From Arthrobacter sp. CJ23 (GTDB lineage Bacteria; Actinomycetota; Actinomycetes; Actinomycetales; Micrococcaceae), in NCBI RefSeq assembly GCF_024741795.1, contig NZ_CP102950.1, positions 4,464,001-4,528,000 on the forward strand: DNA of 64,000 bases, given 5' to 3'. The notes below the pieces were generated by a model, which did no database searches, was not told the origin of the DNA, and saw only the letters and a list, made by a program, of their open reading frames with translations. A program made the position numbers and the translations under genes. Positions 34,491 to 42,837 of this stretch are shown here, piece by piece (position 1 is the stretch's first letter; the number at the start of each line of letters is the position of its first letter).

Positions 34491-35366
34491 CTACTCCTCG
34501 TCCCCGGCGTCGCCGAAGGCTTCGTTTTCCGTCCAGGTCCGCCGGGACCCGCTCAGGATGATGTCCCACGTGTAGCCGAGGGCCCATTCGGGGCCGGTCA
34601 GCTCGTGGTCGTACCGGGCCACGAGCCGGTCCCGGGCGTCCTGGTCCACGATCGACTGGTAGATCGGGTCCAGCGGGAAGAGCTGGTCGCCCGGGAAGTA
34701 CATCTGGGTGACGATGCGCTGCGTGAACTCCGTGCCGAACATCGAGAAGTGGATGTGCGCCGGGCGCCAGGCGTTCAGGTGGTTCTTCCACGGGTACGCG
34801 CCGGGCTTGATCGTGGTGAAGCGGTAGGAGCCGTCCGGGCCGGTGATGCAGCGGCCCACGCCGGTGAAGTTCGGATCCAGCGGGGCCGGGTGCTGGTCGC
34901 GCTTGTGGATGTAGCGGCCCGCGGCGTTGGCCTGCCAGATCTCCACGAGCTGCCCGGCCACCGGGCGGCCGTCCCCGTCGAGCACCTTGCCTGCGACGAT
35001 GATGCGTTCACCGACCGGTTCGCCGTTGTGCTGGATGGTCAGGTCCGCTTCCAGCGCGTGCACGTCCTGGTGCCCGAACGCGGGCGAGTACAGCTCGATG
35101 GTCTCCGGGTCCGCGTGGTGCAGGCTCTTGGTGGGGTGGCGCAGGATGCTGCTGCGGTAGGGCGCATAGTCCAGGCGCGGCTGGGTCTCCGGCGCTGCGA
35201 CGCCGGCCAGCGCCCGGGCGTAGGCCGCGCTGAGGGCACCGATCTCGGCACTGAGATCCGCCTGCGTGTGCGCGGCGGCATCCGACGATGCATGCCCGGC
35301 ATGTGGCTCAGCAGCGGGCACGAGCTCATCGGATTCGAGCTGTTGGACGGTCTGGTCTTGCGGCAC
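34491..35366 (-). CDS. pcaH: Protocatechuate 3,4-dioxygenase beta subunit
   Basis: 291 residues. It holds the non-haem Fe(III) site: Tyr in GRYIHKRD, Tyr in KPGAYPWKNH and the two His of RPAHIHFSMFG. With PcaG it cleaves protocatechuate between the hydroxyls to 3-carboxymuconate. An extension of about 45 residues, rich in Ala, His and Asp, precedes the conserved core and makes it longer than the usual 230-240. It lies 39 bases after qsuB. Confidence 0.95.
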   Translation of the reverse strand: MPQDQTVQQLESDELVPAAEPHAGHASSDAAAHTQADLSAEIGALSAAYARALAGVAAPETQPRLDYAPYRSSILRHPTKSLHHADPETIELYSPAFGHQDVHALEADLTIQHNGEPVGERIIVAGKVLDGDGRPVAGQLVEIWQANAAGRYIHKRDQHPAPLDPNFTGVGRCITGPDGSYRFTTIKPGAYPWKNHLNAWRPAHIHFSMFGTEFTQRIVTQMYFPGDQLFPLDPIYQSIVDQDARDRLVARYDHELTGPEWALGYTWDIILSGSRRTWTENEAFGDAGDEE

Positions 35367-35405
35367 AGCCGGCTCCCTTCGTTGGATGGGTCCTTATGGT
35401 CTGAA

Positions 35406-37277
35406 TCAGTGGCGGTGGAGCGAGTCGTATTGGACGGCGTGGCGAACCGGGGCATTCGGTGCTCCATAGCCGTGGTAGTTGCCGCGGCGTTCCACCATTT
35501 CGAAGAACACGCTGCCAACCGTGGCGGTGTAGAAGTGGAGGAATTCGCCCTTGGCGTCCCGGTCGTACAGGAGGTTGAGCTCCTTGAGAGTGGCCAGGAA
35601 GCCGGGTTCGAGGTCGAACCGGGCGTCCAGGTCCTCGTAGTAGTTGGCCGGAATCTCCAGGAACTCGAGGCCGCGATCGCGTGCGGACCGGGCCGTGGCC
35701 ACGAGGTCGTCCACGGCGAAGGCGATGTGTTCCTGGTAGGTCTTGCGTGCACTCTGCGCCTGCTGCGCGGGGGCCAGGTTGAGGACCAGCCTGACCGCGC
35801 CGTTGCTGGTTTCCATGACCTGCGAGCGCACCAGGCCGCTGGGGCTGGGGACCTCGGCGAACGGCTGCGGCTCCAGGGCCAAAGCGCTGGTGTAGAAGAG
35901 GACAGCTTCGTCGAAGTGCTGCCACGGCTGGGCCAGGTTCACGTGGTCAATCACAGCGTTCCGCGAGGCACCGGAGTGTTCCAGCCCCTCGCCGAACTCG
36001 TGCGTCCAGGCAGCAGTGCCGTCCGGGCTGCCCTGGCACAGGAAGATCTCGGTGGAGTCCGGGGCGGAGATGCCCTGGAAGACTTCCTCATCGGCCTGGA
36101 CCTTGCGGGCAACCACCGGCGCCTTGAGCTGCTGGGCGCGAGCGGAGGCAATCACTGGCGAATCGACGTCGAACCCCAAAGCGGCGATAGCCGGTTCCGC
36201 GTGCGACGCGGCCTGCTCGTTGATGATCACGCGGGCCTGGCCCATGGTCCACAGCTGGACGTCCTTGGTGCGGTGGCGGCCCTCGAACTCGAAGCCGAGC
36301 TGGCCCAGGAGCGTCTCGAGCTGTGCGGTGTCGTCGGCCTTGACCTCGGCGAAGTTGAAGCCGGCCGGCTCGTTCACCTTGGGCAGCGTGGCCAGTTCCA
36401 TGGGATAACGACGGCGGGAGGCGCTGCCGTTGATCGCTGCGGCGTCCTCGGAGGTGCTCGCCAGCCATTTGGCGCTCTGCTCCTCCAGCCAGATCAGGGA
36501 GCGCATGGCGTCGACCGCAGTCCGCTCGACGTCGGACTGGCGGAAGACGTCGTTGAAGACCTCGAGGGAAACCGGGCCCGTGTAGCCGGCGCGGACCACG
36601 TGGCCCATGAACTTGGCGAGCTCGAACTGGCCTTCGCCCGGGAACACGCGGTAGTGGCGGCTCCAGGAGAGCACGTCCATGGAGAGCTTGGGGGCGTCGG
36701 CAACCTGGACGAAGAAGATCTTCTCAGCGTTGATCTGCTCGATCGGTGCCGTGTCCCAGTCGCGGGACAGGATGTGGAAGGAATCCAGGCAGGTGCCGAG
36801 GTTGGGGTGGTCCACCATTTCCACCAGCCGGTGCGCGTGCTCGTAGTCGCTGACGTACTTTCCCCAGGCCAGGGCTTCGTAGGCAACCTTGACGCCATGG
36901 GCCCCGGCCAGCTCGGCGAGTTCCGTCAGCTGGGAGGCGCGCAGTTCGTCGTCGTCGATCGTTGCAGTGGCGACGTTTGAGCAGACCAGGATGGTATCCA
37001 TGCCAAGGCGGGACATGAGCTTGAACTTGGCCTCGGCCCGCTTGAGGTTGGCCTTCAGCAGGTCCGGGGTGACGCCGTCGAAATCGCGGAACGGCTGGTA
37101 GAGATCCAGGCCCAAGCCCAGATCCGCGGCCATTTTCCGCACTTCCTCGGGGCTCAGAGGCGAGGTGACCAGATCCTGTTCGAAGATCTCGATGCCGTCG
37201 AAGCCCGCGATGGCGCAGGCCTGCATCTTCTCTTTCAGTGTGCCGGAGAGGCAGACCGTGGCGATTCCGGTGCGCAT
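35406..37277 (-). CDS. qsuB: 3-dehydroshikimate dehydratase, two-domain QsuB type
   Basis: 623 residues. The N-terminal sugar-isomerase-like TIM barrel (about 1-275) starts with GIATVCLSGTLKEKM and has the metal-site segments YEALAW, LDSFHIL and SLEVFNDV; it dehydrates 3-dehydroshikimate to protocatechuate. The C-terminal half (about 290-620) is a 4-hydroxyphenylpyruvate dioxygenase-like domain (IDHVNLAQPWQHF) as in Corynebacterium QsuB. It shares one base with the qsuD stop. This step joins the quinate/shikimate route to the pca genes in the same operon. Confidence 0.92.
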   Translation of the reverse strand: MRTGIATVCLSGTLKEKMQACAIAGFDGIEIFEQDLVTSPLSPEEVRKMAADLGLGLDLYQPFRDFDGVTPDLLKANLKRAEAKFKLMSRLGMDTILVCSNVATATIDDDELRASQLTELAELAGAHGVKVAYEALAWGKYVSDYEHAHRLVEMVDHPNLGTCLDSFHILSRDWDTAPIEQINAEKIFFVQVADAPKLSMDVLSWSRHYRVFPGEGQFELAKFMGHVVRAGYTGPVSLEVFNDVFRQSDVERTAVDAMRSLIWLEEQSAKWLASTSEDAAAINGSASRRRYPMELATLPKVNEPAGFNFAEVKADDTAQLETLLGQLGFEFEGRHRTKDVQLWTMGQARVIINEQAASHAEPAIAALGFDVDSPVIASARAQQLKAPVVARKVQADEEVFQGISAPDSTEIFLCQGSPDGTAAWTHEFGEGLEHSGASRNAVIDHVNLAQPWQHFDEAVLFYTSALALEPQPFAEVPSPSGLVRSQVMETSNGAVRLVLNLAPAQQAQSARKTYQEHIAFAVDDLVATARSARDRGLEFLEIPANYYEDLDARFDLEPGFLATLKELNLLYDRDAKGEFLHFYTATVGSVFFEMVERRGNYHGYGAPNAPVRHAVQYDSLHRH

Positions 37278-38194
37278 CAGCGGCCTGCCTTGGCGAAAGC
37301 CGGTGCTTCCGTAGCGGCCAGCGCATCCTCGATGGCGATCAGCTCGAGGAAGTGGGCCCGCATGCGGTCCCGGTCGGCGTCGTGCCCTGTGAAGAGCCGG
37401 AAAGCGTCGGCCGCCTGACCGACTGCCATGCGGCCGCCGTCGAGAACGTCGCAGCCCTTGGCGCGCGCCTCGCGCACCAGCTGGGTCTCGATGGGGCGGT
37501 AGACGATGTCCGCAACCCAGTGCCGCGGTTCCAGCAGCTCGGTGTCCAACGGCAGTCCCGGGTGGGCGGCCATGCCGATCGGGGTGCAGTGCACCAGGCC
37601 GTCGGCCAGGGGCATCAGCTCAGGCAGTTCGGCCGGAGTGTGCGGCGTGACCGTGGCGGCCGGGAAGAGTCCGCTGAGTTCGGCGGCACGCTCTGCGGCC
37701 CTCGCCGAATCCATGTCCACCAGGTCCAGCGTGCTGACGCCGGCGGTCAGCAGGGCGTAGGCGACGGCGGACCCCGCACCGCCCGCACCGAGCTGGACGA
37801 CGCGGTTGAGCTTGGCATCTGGAAGTCCGGAGGCCAGTGCCGCGCCGAAGCCGGAGAAGTCCGTGTTGTGGCCGATGAAACGGCCGTCCTGAATGAGGAC
37901 CGTATTGACGGCACCCAGGCGACGGGCGTCGTCGGAGATTTCGTCAAGGTGCTCAAGCACGAGTTGCTTGCACGGGTGCGTGATGTTCAGGCCGTTGAAG
38001 CCCATGCGCTGGGCTGCGATGAGGAGATCCCCGACGGCGGCGGCCGGCAATGCCAGCTCCAGCAGGTCGATGGGGCGGTACAGCAAGCGAAGGCCCTGCA
38101 CATCTGCTTCGCGTTCGTGCATGGGCGGCGTGAGCGACGGCATGACGCCTTCGCCAATCAGGCCCGCCAGTACGGACTCGGCTCGGTTGCTCAT
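37277..38194 (-). CDS. qsuD: Quinate/shikimate dehydrogenase
   Basis: 305 residues, AroE family, start ATG 38194 behind AAAGGAGC. The substrate loop MPSLTPPMHE has Ser-x-Thr where biosynthetic AroE has Ser-x-Ser, as in catabolic quinate/shikimate dehydrogenases. The nucleotide loop GAGGAGSAVAYALL is followed by VDMD; the acidic residues favour NAD+ over NADP+. It oxidises quinate and shikimate to 3-dehydroquinate and 3-dehydroshikimate. First gene of the catabolic operon. Confidence 0.92.
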   Translation of the reverse strand: MSNRAESVLAGLIGEGVMPSLTPPMHEREADVQGLRLLYRPIDLLELALPAAAVGDLLIAAQRMGFNGLNITHPCKQLVLEHLDEISDDARRLGAVNTVLIQDGRFIGHNTDFSGFGAALASGLPDAKLNRVVQLGAGGAGSAVAYALLTAGVSTLDLVDMDSARAAERAAELSGLFPAATVTPHTPAELPELMPLADGLVHCTPIGMAAHPGLPLDTELLEPRHWVADIVYRPIETQLVREARAKGCDVLDGGRMAVGQAADAFRLFTGHDADRDRMRAHFLELIAIEDALAATEAPAFAKAGR

Positions 38195-38268
38195 CCTAAA
38201 GCTCCTTTGACTTCAGCACCGCGGCCGTTGGCGCCTTGGGGGCCACCGGCCGGCCGGGTGCTTGACTC

Positions 38269-38318
38269 AGATTACTACACATGTTCACATTCCGCACGCA
38301 TGTTCTTATCACGAACAT
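38269..38318 (-). promoter_or_regulatory. PcaU/PobR-type operator and -10 region of the qsu-pca operon
   Basis: On the minus strand an inverted pair ATGTTC-N7-GAACAT (38318 to 38300) is followed after 13 bases by a direct repeat GAACAT (38286-38281), then a -10-like TAATCT (38274-38269). No good -35 box is visible. A palindrome plus one direct repeat upstream of a weak promoter is the arrangement bound by IclR-type activators such as PcaU and PobR, so the operon is probably activated by the adjacent IclR protein. Confidence 0.6.
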
Positions 38319-38345
38319 TTGCTTTGCGGACTAACGGCTGGCAGA

Positions 38346-38411
38346 CCCAACTGACTGGCAGTAGTGGTTGTTCTGAGCGCCCAAAACAACCACTATTGCG
38401 ACCCAGTTGGG
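38346..38411 (-). repeat. Double-stem hairpin repeat, likely the iclR terminator
   Basis: CCCAACTG (38346-38353) pairs with CAGTTGGG (38404-38411), and inside it TAGTGGTTGTT (38362-38372) pairs with AACAACCACTA (38385-38395). It begins immediately after the iclR stop on the minus strand. A truncated relative lies at 31135-31164 directly at the pcaC stop, so this is a dispersed element that serves as a 3'-end hairpin. Confidence 0.7.
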
Positions 38412-38412
38412 C

Positions 38413-39183
38413 CTAACGCTGGGGCAGGCGCGCCGCTAGTTCAGCCGCGGCCTCCTGGAGCAGGGGAACGTGGGCCAGGAGCGCCTCCATGCCGAGCCGG
38501 AACACCGGCACGGCCGTGGCGAGCGAGGCGAAGGCGTGACCCTGCGAGTTGAGGACAGGCACGGCCACGGCGCGCATGCCCAGCTCGTTTTCCTCATCCA
38601 TGACCGCATAGCCCTGCCGCCGGACCTGTTCGATCTCGAGGCGGAAGGCGTCGCGATCGGTGATGGAGAACTCGGTGAGCGGCTCAAGCGCGAGCTCCTC
38701 GACGAGCCGGTGCCGCTCGGCGTCGTCGGCGAAGGCGATCAGCGCCTTGCCCACCGAGGTGGTGTGGAGTGCGCCGAGGTGGCCGGGATCGCTGGTGACA
38801 CGGAAAGTCTGCGGACCGTCCACCTTGTTGACGGTCAGGTGATGGTCGCCGTCGCGCACGGACAGGATGGTGGCCTCGCCTGTGCGGGCGGTGACGCGCT
38901 GCAGGACCGGCAGCGCGGTGGCTGCGAAACCGTGGTGGTTGGACACCCTCTGGCCCAGCTGGAAGACGCGCAGGCCCAGATGGTAGCGGCGGCCGTCCGG
39001 CTCGTAGTCGACAAAGCCGTCGCGGGTCAGTGAGCCCAGCAGGCGGTAGGTGGTGCTGAACGGCAGCTCGGCATTCCTGGCCAGCTCCGAGGCGCTGGCG
39101 CCCTTCGGCTCATTACCCAGCAGCACCAGCAGCCCGAGGGCCTTGCCCACCATGTCGGTTTTTGTGTCCTCTTTCACATTCAT
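38413..39183 (-). CDS. IclR family regulator of the quinate/protocatechuate genes
   Basis: 256 residues. The winged helix (about 8-70) includes GASASELARNAELPFSTTYR; the effector domain (about 75-250) follows the IclR GAF-like pattern with GHLGALHTTSVGKALIAF. It lies between the qsu-pca operon and the divergent transporter gene, both of which it probably controls. Of known relatives, PcaR, PcaU, PobR and QsuR belong to IclR or LysR groups; the operator at 38281-38318 fits an IclR activator. An inner ATG at 39153 is possible. Confidence 0.88.
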   Translation of the reverse strand: MNVKEDTKTDMVGKALGLLVLLGNEPKGASASELARNAELPFSTTYRLLGSLTRDGFVDYEPDGRRYHLGLRVFQLGQRVSNHHGFAATALPVLQRVTARTGEATILSVRDGDHHLTVNKVDGPQTFRVTSDPGHLGALHTTSVGKALIAFADDAERHRLVEELALEPLTEFSITDRDAFRLEIEQVRRQGYAVMDEENELGMRAVAVPVLNSQGHAFASLATAVPVFRLGMEALLAHVPLLQEAAAELAARLPQR

Positions 39184-39192
39184 AAGCTAAAT

Positions 39193-39300
39193 GCTCTCAC
39201 ATGGTGAGAGCTATTTCTAGATGGTGAATAAAGTTCTTGACAAGTGACCATGCTCACAGCCATGATTTCTGTATTACGCAAGTAGCTCTCACCATGTGGC
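39193..39300 (+). promoter_or_regulatory. Operator pair and promoter between iclR and the shikimate/quinate transporter
   Basis: GCTCTCACATGGTGAGAGC (39193-39211) is a perfect 7-5-7 inverted repeat 10 bases before the iclR start. GCTCTCACCATGTGGCT (39285-39301) matches its reverse complement except near one end. Between them are TTGACA (39237-39242), an 18-base spacer and CATGAT (39261-39266) for the plus-strand transporter. This motif differs from the GAACAT repeats ahead of qsuD. Confidence 0.65.
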
Positions 39301-39389
39301 TACTGAATGGATCGGCCGGCGGTACCCACAAACCGGCACCGCAGCACCCTGGATTTATCCGCGACACCGTCGTCACACGAAGGAACCCC

Positions 39390-40709
39390 ATGAGCCACAC
39401 CCAGCCGTCCACGGTCCCGGGCACCGCAGCCCCGGCCGGGACGCCCAAGAAGGCCGCGCTTGCCAGCTTCCTCGGCAGCGCCGTCGAGTACTACGACTTC
39501 TTCATCTTCGGTTCGGCCGCCGCGCTGATCTTCCCGCACGTTTTCTTCCCCAGCGCGGACGCCAACGCGGCCATCATGTCCTTCGCCACCTTCGGCTTCG
39601 CCTACGTGGCCCGGCCGGTCGGCGCAGTCATCCTGGGACACTTCGGCGACCGCATTGGCCGGCAGAAGGTGCTCATGTTCACGCTCGTGCTCATGGGTGC
39701 CGCCACGTTCGTGATCGGCTGCCTCCCCGACTTCAAGACCATCGGCTGGTGGGCTCCGGTTCTGCTGGTCCTCGCCCGGCTCTGCCAGGGCCTCTCGGCC
39801 GCAGGTGAGCAGGCCGGCGCCTCCTCCATGACGCTTGAACACGCGCCGGACAACCGCCGGTCCTTCTTCACCTCCTGGACGCTCACCGGAACCCAGGGTG
39901 GCCAGATCCTCGCTGCCCTGGTCTTCATCCCCGTCGTCGCGCTCCCTGACGAGATCAAGTACGGCATCGGCTGGCGCATCCCGTTCTGGCTGAGCGCCGT
40001 CGTTGTGCTGGTTGCATACTTCATCCGCCGCACCCTGCACGAGCCGCCGGCCTTCGCCGAAGCCAAGAAGAACCACCAGATCTCCAAGCTGCCCGTGGCC
40101 GATCTGCTCAAACTGCACTGGCGCGACGTCCTCCGCGTGGTCTGCTGTGCGTTCATCGCTGCAGTGAGCACCGTGTTCGGAACCCTGGCCATCAAGTACG
40201 CCCAGGACGTAGCCCATGTGAGCAGCACCATCACTCTCTGGCTGGTGGTTGTGGCGAACCTCGTGGCTCTGGGCACGCAGCCGCTGTTCGGCATGCTGGC
40301 GGACAAGATCGGCCGCAAGCCCGTGTTCATCTATGGCGCCCTGGCCAGTGCGGTCCTCACGCCGGTGTTCCTGCTGACCCTCGAATCCGGCATCGTCCCG
40401 CTGATGTTCCTGGTGTCCGCGGTGTACTTTGCCTTCGGCTACGCCGCCGCCAACGCCGTGTGGCCGTCCTTCTACGGCGAAATGTTCAGCACGCGAGTCC
40501 GCTTCTCCGGCCTGGCCATCGGCACGCAGCTTGGCTTCCTCATGGCCGGTTTCGCCCCCGCGATCGTCACGGCCATCGGCGGCACCAAGGCCGGCGGCTG
40601 GATCCAGATCTCGATCTTCACCGCAGTCATCTGTGTCATCGCAGCGGTATCGGCCTCCACGGCCCGCGAATCCAGCAAGATCCCGACAGCGGAGCTCGGC
40701 CTGAAATAG
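39390..40709 (+). CDS. MHS-type MFS transporter, probable shikimate/quinate importer
   Basis: 439 residues from ATG 39390 (AAGGAA upstream; the open frame back to 39237 runs through the promoter). TM1 SFLGSAVEYYDFFIFGSAAA and loop GHFGDRIGRQK place it with ShiA-like MHS symporters. About 12 helices. It is divergent from iclR and the qsu-pca operon, so shikimate, quinate or protocatechuate is the probable cargo. Confidence 0.87.
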   Translation: MSHTQPSTVPGTAAPAGTPKKAALASFLGSAVEYYDFFIFGSAAALIFPHVFFPSADANAAIMSFATFGFAYVARPVGAVILGHFGDRIGRQKVLMFTLVLMGAATFVIGCLPDFKTIGWWAPVLLVLARLCQGLSAAGEQAGASSMTLEHAPDNRRSFFTSWTLTGTQGGQILAALVFIPVVALPDEIKYGIGWRIPFWLSAVVVLVAYFIRRTLHEPPAFAEAKKNHQISKLPVADLLKLHWRDVLRVVCCAFIAAVSTVFGTLAIKYAQDVAHVSSTITLWLVVVANLVALGTQPLFGMLADKIGRKPVFIYGALASAVLTPVFLLTLESGIVPLMFLVSAVYFAFGYAAANAVWPSFYGEMFSTRVRFSGLAIGTQLGFLMAGFAPAIVTAIGGTKAGGWIQISIFTAVICVIAAVSASTARESSKIPTAELGLK

Positions 40710-40773
40710 GCAGTCGCCTCCCGGTCAAGCCACCCTGCGCGACACCGGCGCCGCACCCACGCCGGACCCGCGC

Positions 40774-40826
40774 GAGCGGACACTTGAGGCCCCGAAATCC
40801 GTGGATTTGGGGCCTCAAGTGCTCGT
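40774..40826 (+). repeat. Hairpin repeat, copy 1 (left flank of the Nudix-like gene)
   Basis: The arms 40782-40800 and 40803-40820 form an 18-bp stem with a single bulged G (40794); ACTTGAGGCCCC pairs with GGGGCCTCAAGT. GAGCG/CGTTC outside extend it imperfectly. Copy 2 at 42076-42138 has the same sequence in the opposite orientation, judged by the side of the bulge. Confidence 0.85.
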
Positions 40827-40880
40827 TCGGAGCATGCGGAATTCATCTTTCCGGCCAAGGGGGCCACATATACTGGCCCA

Positions 40881-42062
40881 ATGTCTGACTGGGTATCCGA
40901 GGTTTGGTCCTTTACATTCACCACCTTCGTCAGCGCGGCCGCTGGAGTGGGGGCCGAGAAATTCTTCAATATCTCCGGCCGCGTAATTCAACCCCTGTGG
41001 TACAACACGTTCGGAAGAATCCACCGACGCCGGCGGCGGGCACAGGACGCGAAACTCATCGGCGGGGCAGAGACGTTTGCCGTCGGTGCCGCCCGGCATC
41101 AGATTTATGTCCGGCAGTTTGCGCCCCGGGGATTCTCCCCCGATCACCTCACTGCCCGCCGAGTTCCCGATCAGCCGGCACACGTCTTGATTGAAGATCT
41201 GCGCCAAGCCCTTCGCCCCGGCCAAGCGGCCGAGCTGCAAGAAGGCATCGATGCCAGGCGGTTGGAGCTGGATGCAGCCCCGGAAGCTTGGAACGCGGAG
41301 AAACTGGCCCTGCGACGGATCAGCGTTTCGCGTATCGGCACGGATGAAGAGCCCACCATCGACCTTGGCTATGCCGTCACAGACTACGCAACCTTCCAGG
41401 TCATAGCCAACGCGTGGGAGAAGCAGAGCAAGAACCTGGCCGCCGAGGGACAGGACCTCACTGCGGAAGATCTGCGGGACATACTGCCAGGCCTTTCGAA
41501 CTCCTTTGGCATCAACCTCACGATTGAAACTGCTGACGACGATCTCCTGCTGACCCAACGCAGCGCCAAGGCCAGCAGCGCAAAGAATCTGCGGCACATC
41601 TCCGTGAACGAGGGCATGGCCCCGGCGGACATCGACCCAAGGACGGATCTGCCTGACCCATATCTGACAGCGCTAAGGGGCATCGAGGAGGAGTTGGGAA
41701 TCGACCTCAACGACGAACCGGAAATCCGGAAGAGAATCACGTTCCACAGCCTCGTGTGTGATGTCACCCGCTATGAGTGGGCCCTGTTGGGACATGTGAA
41801 TCTCACCCAGACGAAATGGACCAATGCCACGATCCAGGGTGCAAGAAAGCTGGGGGCTGCCCCGGACGACTGGGAGACCAATGAATTGACGTTCATTCCC
41901 TTCAACAGAAAGTCGCTCGAAGACGCACTGGGCGATGATTCCAATTGGGTGGGGCATGGCTACATGAACCTCCTGCTTTCGGCAATGTTCAGGCTTCGAA
42001 AGGACAGAAGCGCCTTCCTTGAAAAGGCACGCACGGTCCTGATGAGCGACAAACGGGCATAG
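40881..42062 (+). CDS. Unknown protein with Nudix-like core and hydrophobic N-terminus
   Basis: 393 residues, no family recognised. An N-terminal hydrophobic/aromatic stretch (about 8-28, FTFTTFVSAAAGVGAEKFF) is followed by a basic patch (RIHRRRRRA). From about residue 220 a Nudix-like order is seen: LLLTQRSAKASS, ISVNEGM, then TALRGIEEELGIDLN resembling the REUXEEXGU box (with Gly for the first Glu), and an RYEWALLGHVNLT strand. The Nudix box is split by an insertion of about 15 residues. The gene has lower codon bias than its neighbours, stands alone and is flanked by inverted hairpin repeats. A membrane-linked nucleotide hydrolase or sensor is a guess. Confidence 0.7.
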   Translation: MSDWVSEVWSFTFTTFVSAAAGVGAEKFFNISGRVIQPLWYNTFGRIHRRRRRAQDAKLIGGAETFAVGAARHQIYVRQFAPRGFSPDHLTARRVPDQPAHVLIEDLRQALRPGQAAELQEGIDARRLELDAAPEAWNAEKLALRRISVSRIGTDEEPTIDLGYAVTDYATFQVIANAWEKQSKNLAAEGQDLTAEDLRDILPGLSNSFGINLTIETADDDLLLTQRSAKASSAKNLRHISVNEGMAPADIDPRTDLPDPYLTALRGIEEELGIDLNDEPEIRKRITFHSLVCDVTRYEWALLGHVNLTQTKWTNATIQGARKLGAAPDDWETNELTFIPFNRKSLEDALGDDSNWVGHGYMNLLLSAMFRLRKDRSAFLEKARTVLMSDKRA

Positions 42063-42075
42063 AAGCACTTCCCCC

Positions 42076-42138
42076 GCGCGAGCGGACACTTGAGGCCCCA
42101 AATCCACGGATTCTGGGGCCTCAAGTGTCCGCTCGCGC
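42076..42138 (+). repeat. Hairpin repeat, copy 2 (right flank of the Nudix-like gene)
   Basis: Bases 42076-42100 and 42114-42138 are perfect 25-bp complements; AATCC/GGATT extends the stem inside, with a bulged C at 42113 and almost no loop. Ten or so bases after the gene's stop, so it also works as a bidirectional terminator. Inverted relative to copy 1. Confidence 0.88.
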
Positions 42139-42278
42139 TTCCATGTTCGAACCCGCGCCCACGCCCGACGCGCAGAACTAACCGGACGCTAACCGCAGCG
42201 AAATACCGTGGCAACATTGCCGCGCCACACTGGAATGGCCGGCAAGTGCAGGCACCAGCTCCCGCTCAGGAGGTCACG

Positions 42279-42515
42279 ATGCTAAAGGAAGTTCAAAGCC
42301 ACCCAACACGTATCCGCGCCATTGCCCAGCTCCACAGGGGCGACGAAATCGAGGCCCGCCTCTCCGTGGGACCCGCCTACGATGACGTGGTCATCCGCAA
42401 GGGCAAGGTCCAGGAAACGGCACCCGGAATCGGCGTCGTCTGGATCATGGACCATGCCTCGGGCATGCGGAAAGCCATCAATACCGACGAATGCAGCGTG
42501 TGGCGGGTCGCCTGA
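42279..42515 (+). CDS. Small conserved-looking protein, unknown function
   Basis: 78 residues from ATG 42279 with a strong ribosome site (CAGGAGGTCACG). The sequence has an SH3-like alternation of short strands (EIEARLSVGPAYDDVVIRKG, then GVVWIMDHASGMRKAINTDE). No signal, membrane segment or known motif. Convergent with the ThiS-like gene. Confidence 0.6.
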   Translation: MLKEVQSHPTRIRAIAQLHRGDEIEARLSVGPAYDDVVIRKGKVQETAPGIGVVWIMDHASGMRKAINTDECSVWRVA

Positions 42516-42541
42516 AGCCCGGCTTGACCCCATGCGCCCAC

Positions 42542-42829
42542 TCAGCCGCCGGCCACGGACTGGATGATCAACACCTCCTGGCCGGCAACAACCTCCGTAT
42601 CCAGACCCTTCAGACGCCGGACCTCATCGCCGTTCACGTAAATATTCACGTAGCGGCGGAGCGCACCGGTTTCATCCCGCAAGCGCCGGGCCAGCACCGG
42701 GTAATCCCCGGTCACCGAGTCCAGCAACCGTCCAACGGTCACAGCCCCGTCGGCGGACGCAGTCAGACAGGACTGTCCGCCGACGAGTGGCTGCAGGACA
42801 CCAGGCAGCAGGACCGTGAAGTCAGCCAC
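42542..42829 (-). CDS. MoaD/ThiS-like ubiquitin-fold protein
   Basis: 95 residues from GTG 42829. A beta-grasp pattern ends in the diagnostic Gly-Gly (VLIIQSVAGG) that is adenylated and thiocarboxylated in sulphur carriers. The loop YVNIYVNGDEVRRLKGLDT is typical of MoaD. No MoeB, ThiF, MoaE or ThiG gene lies nearby. It follows the BNR-repeat gene by 8 bases and is likely co-translated with it. Confidence 0.8.
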   Translation of the reverse strand: MADFTVLLPGVLQPLVGGQSCLTASADGAVTVGRLLDSVTGDYPVLARRLRDETGALRRYVNIYVNGDEVRRLKGLDTEVVAGQEVLIIQSVAGG

Positions 42830-42837
42830 GACGGGCC

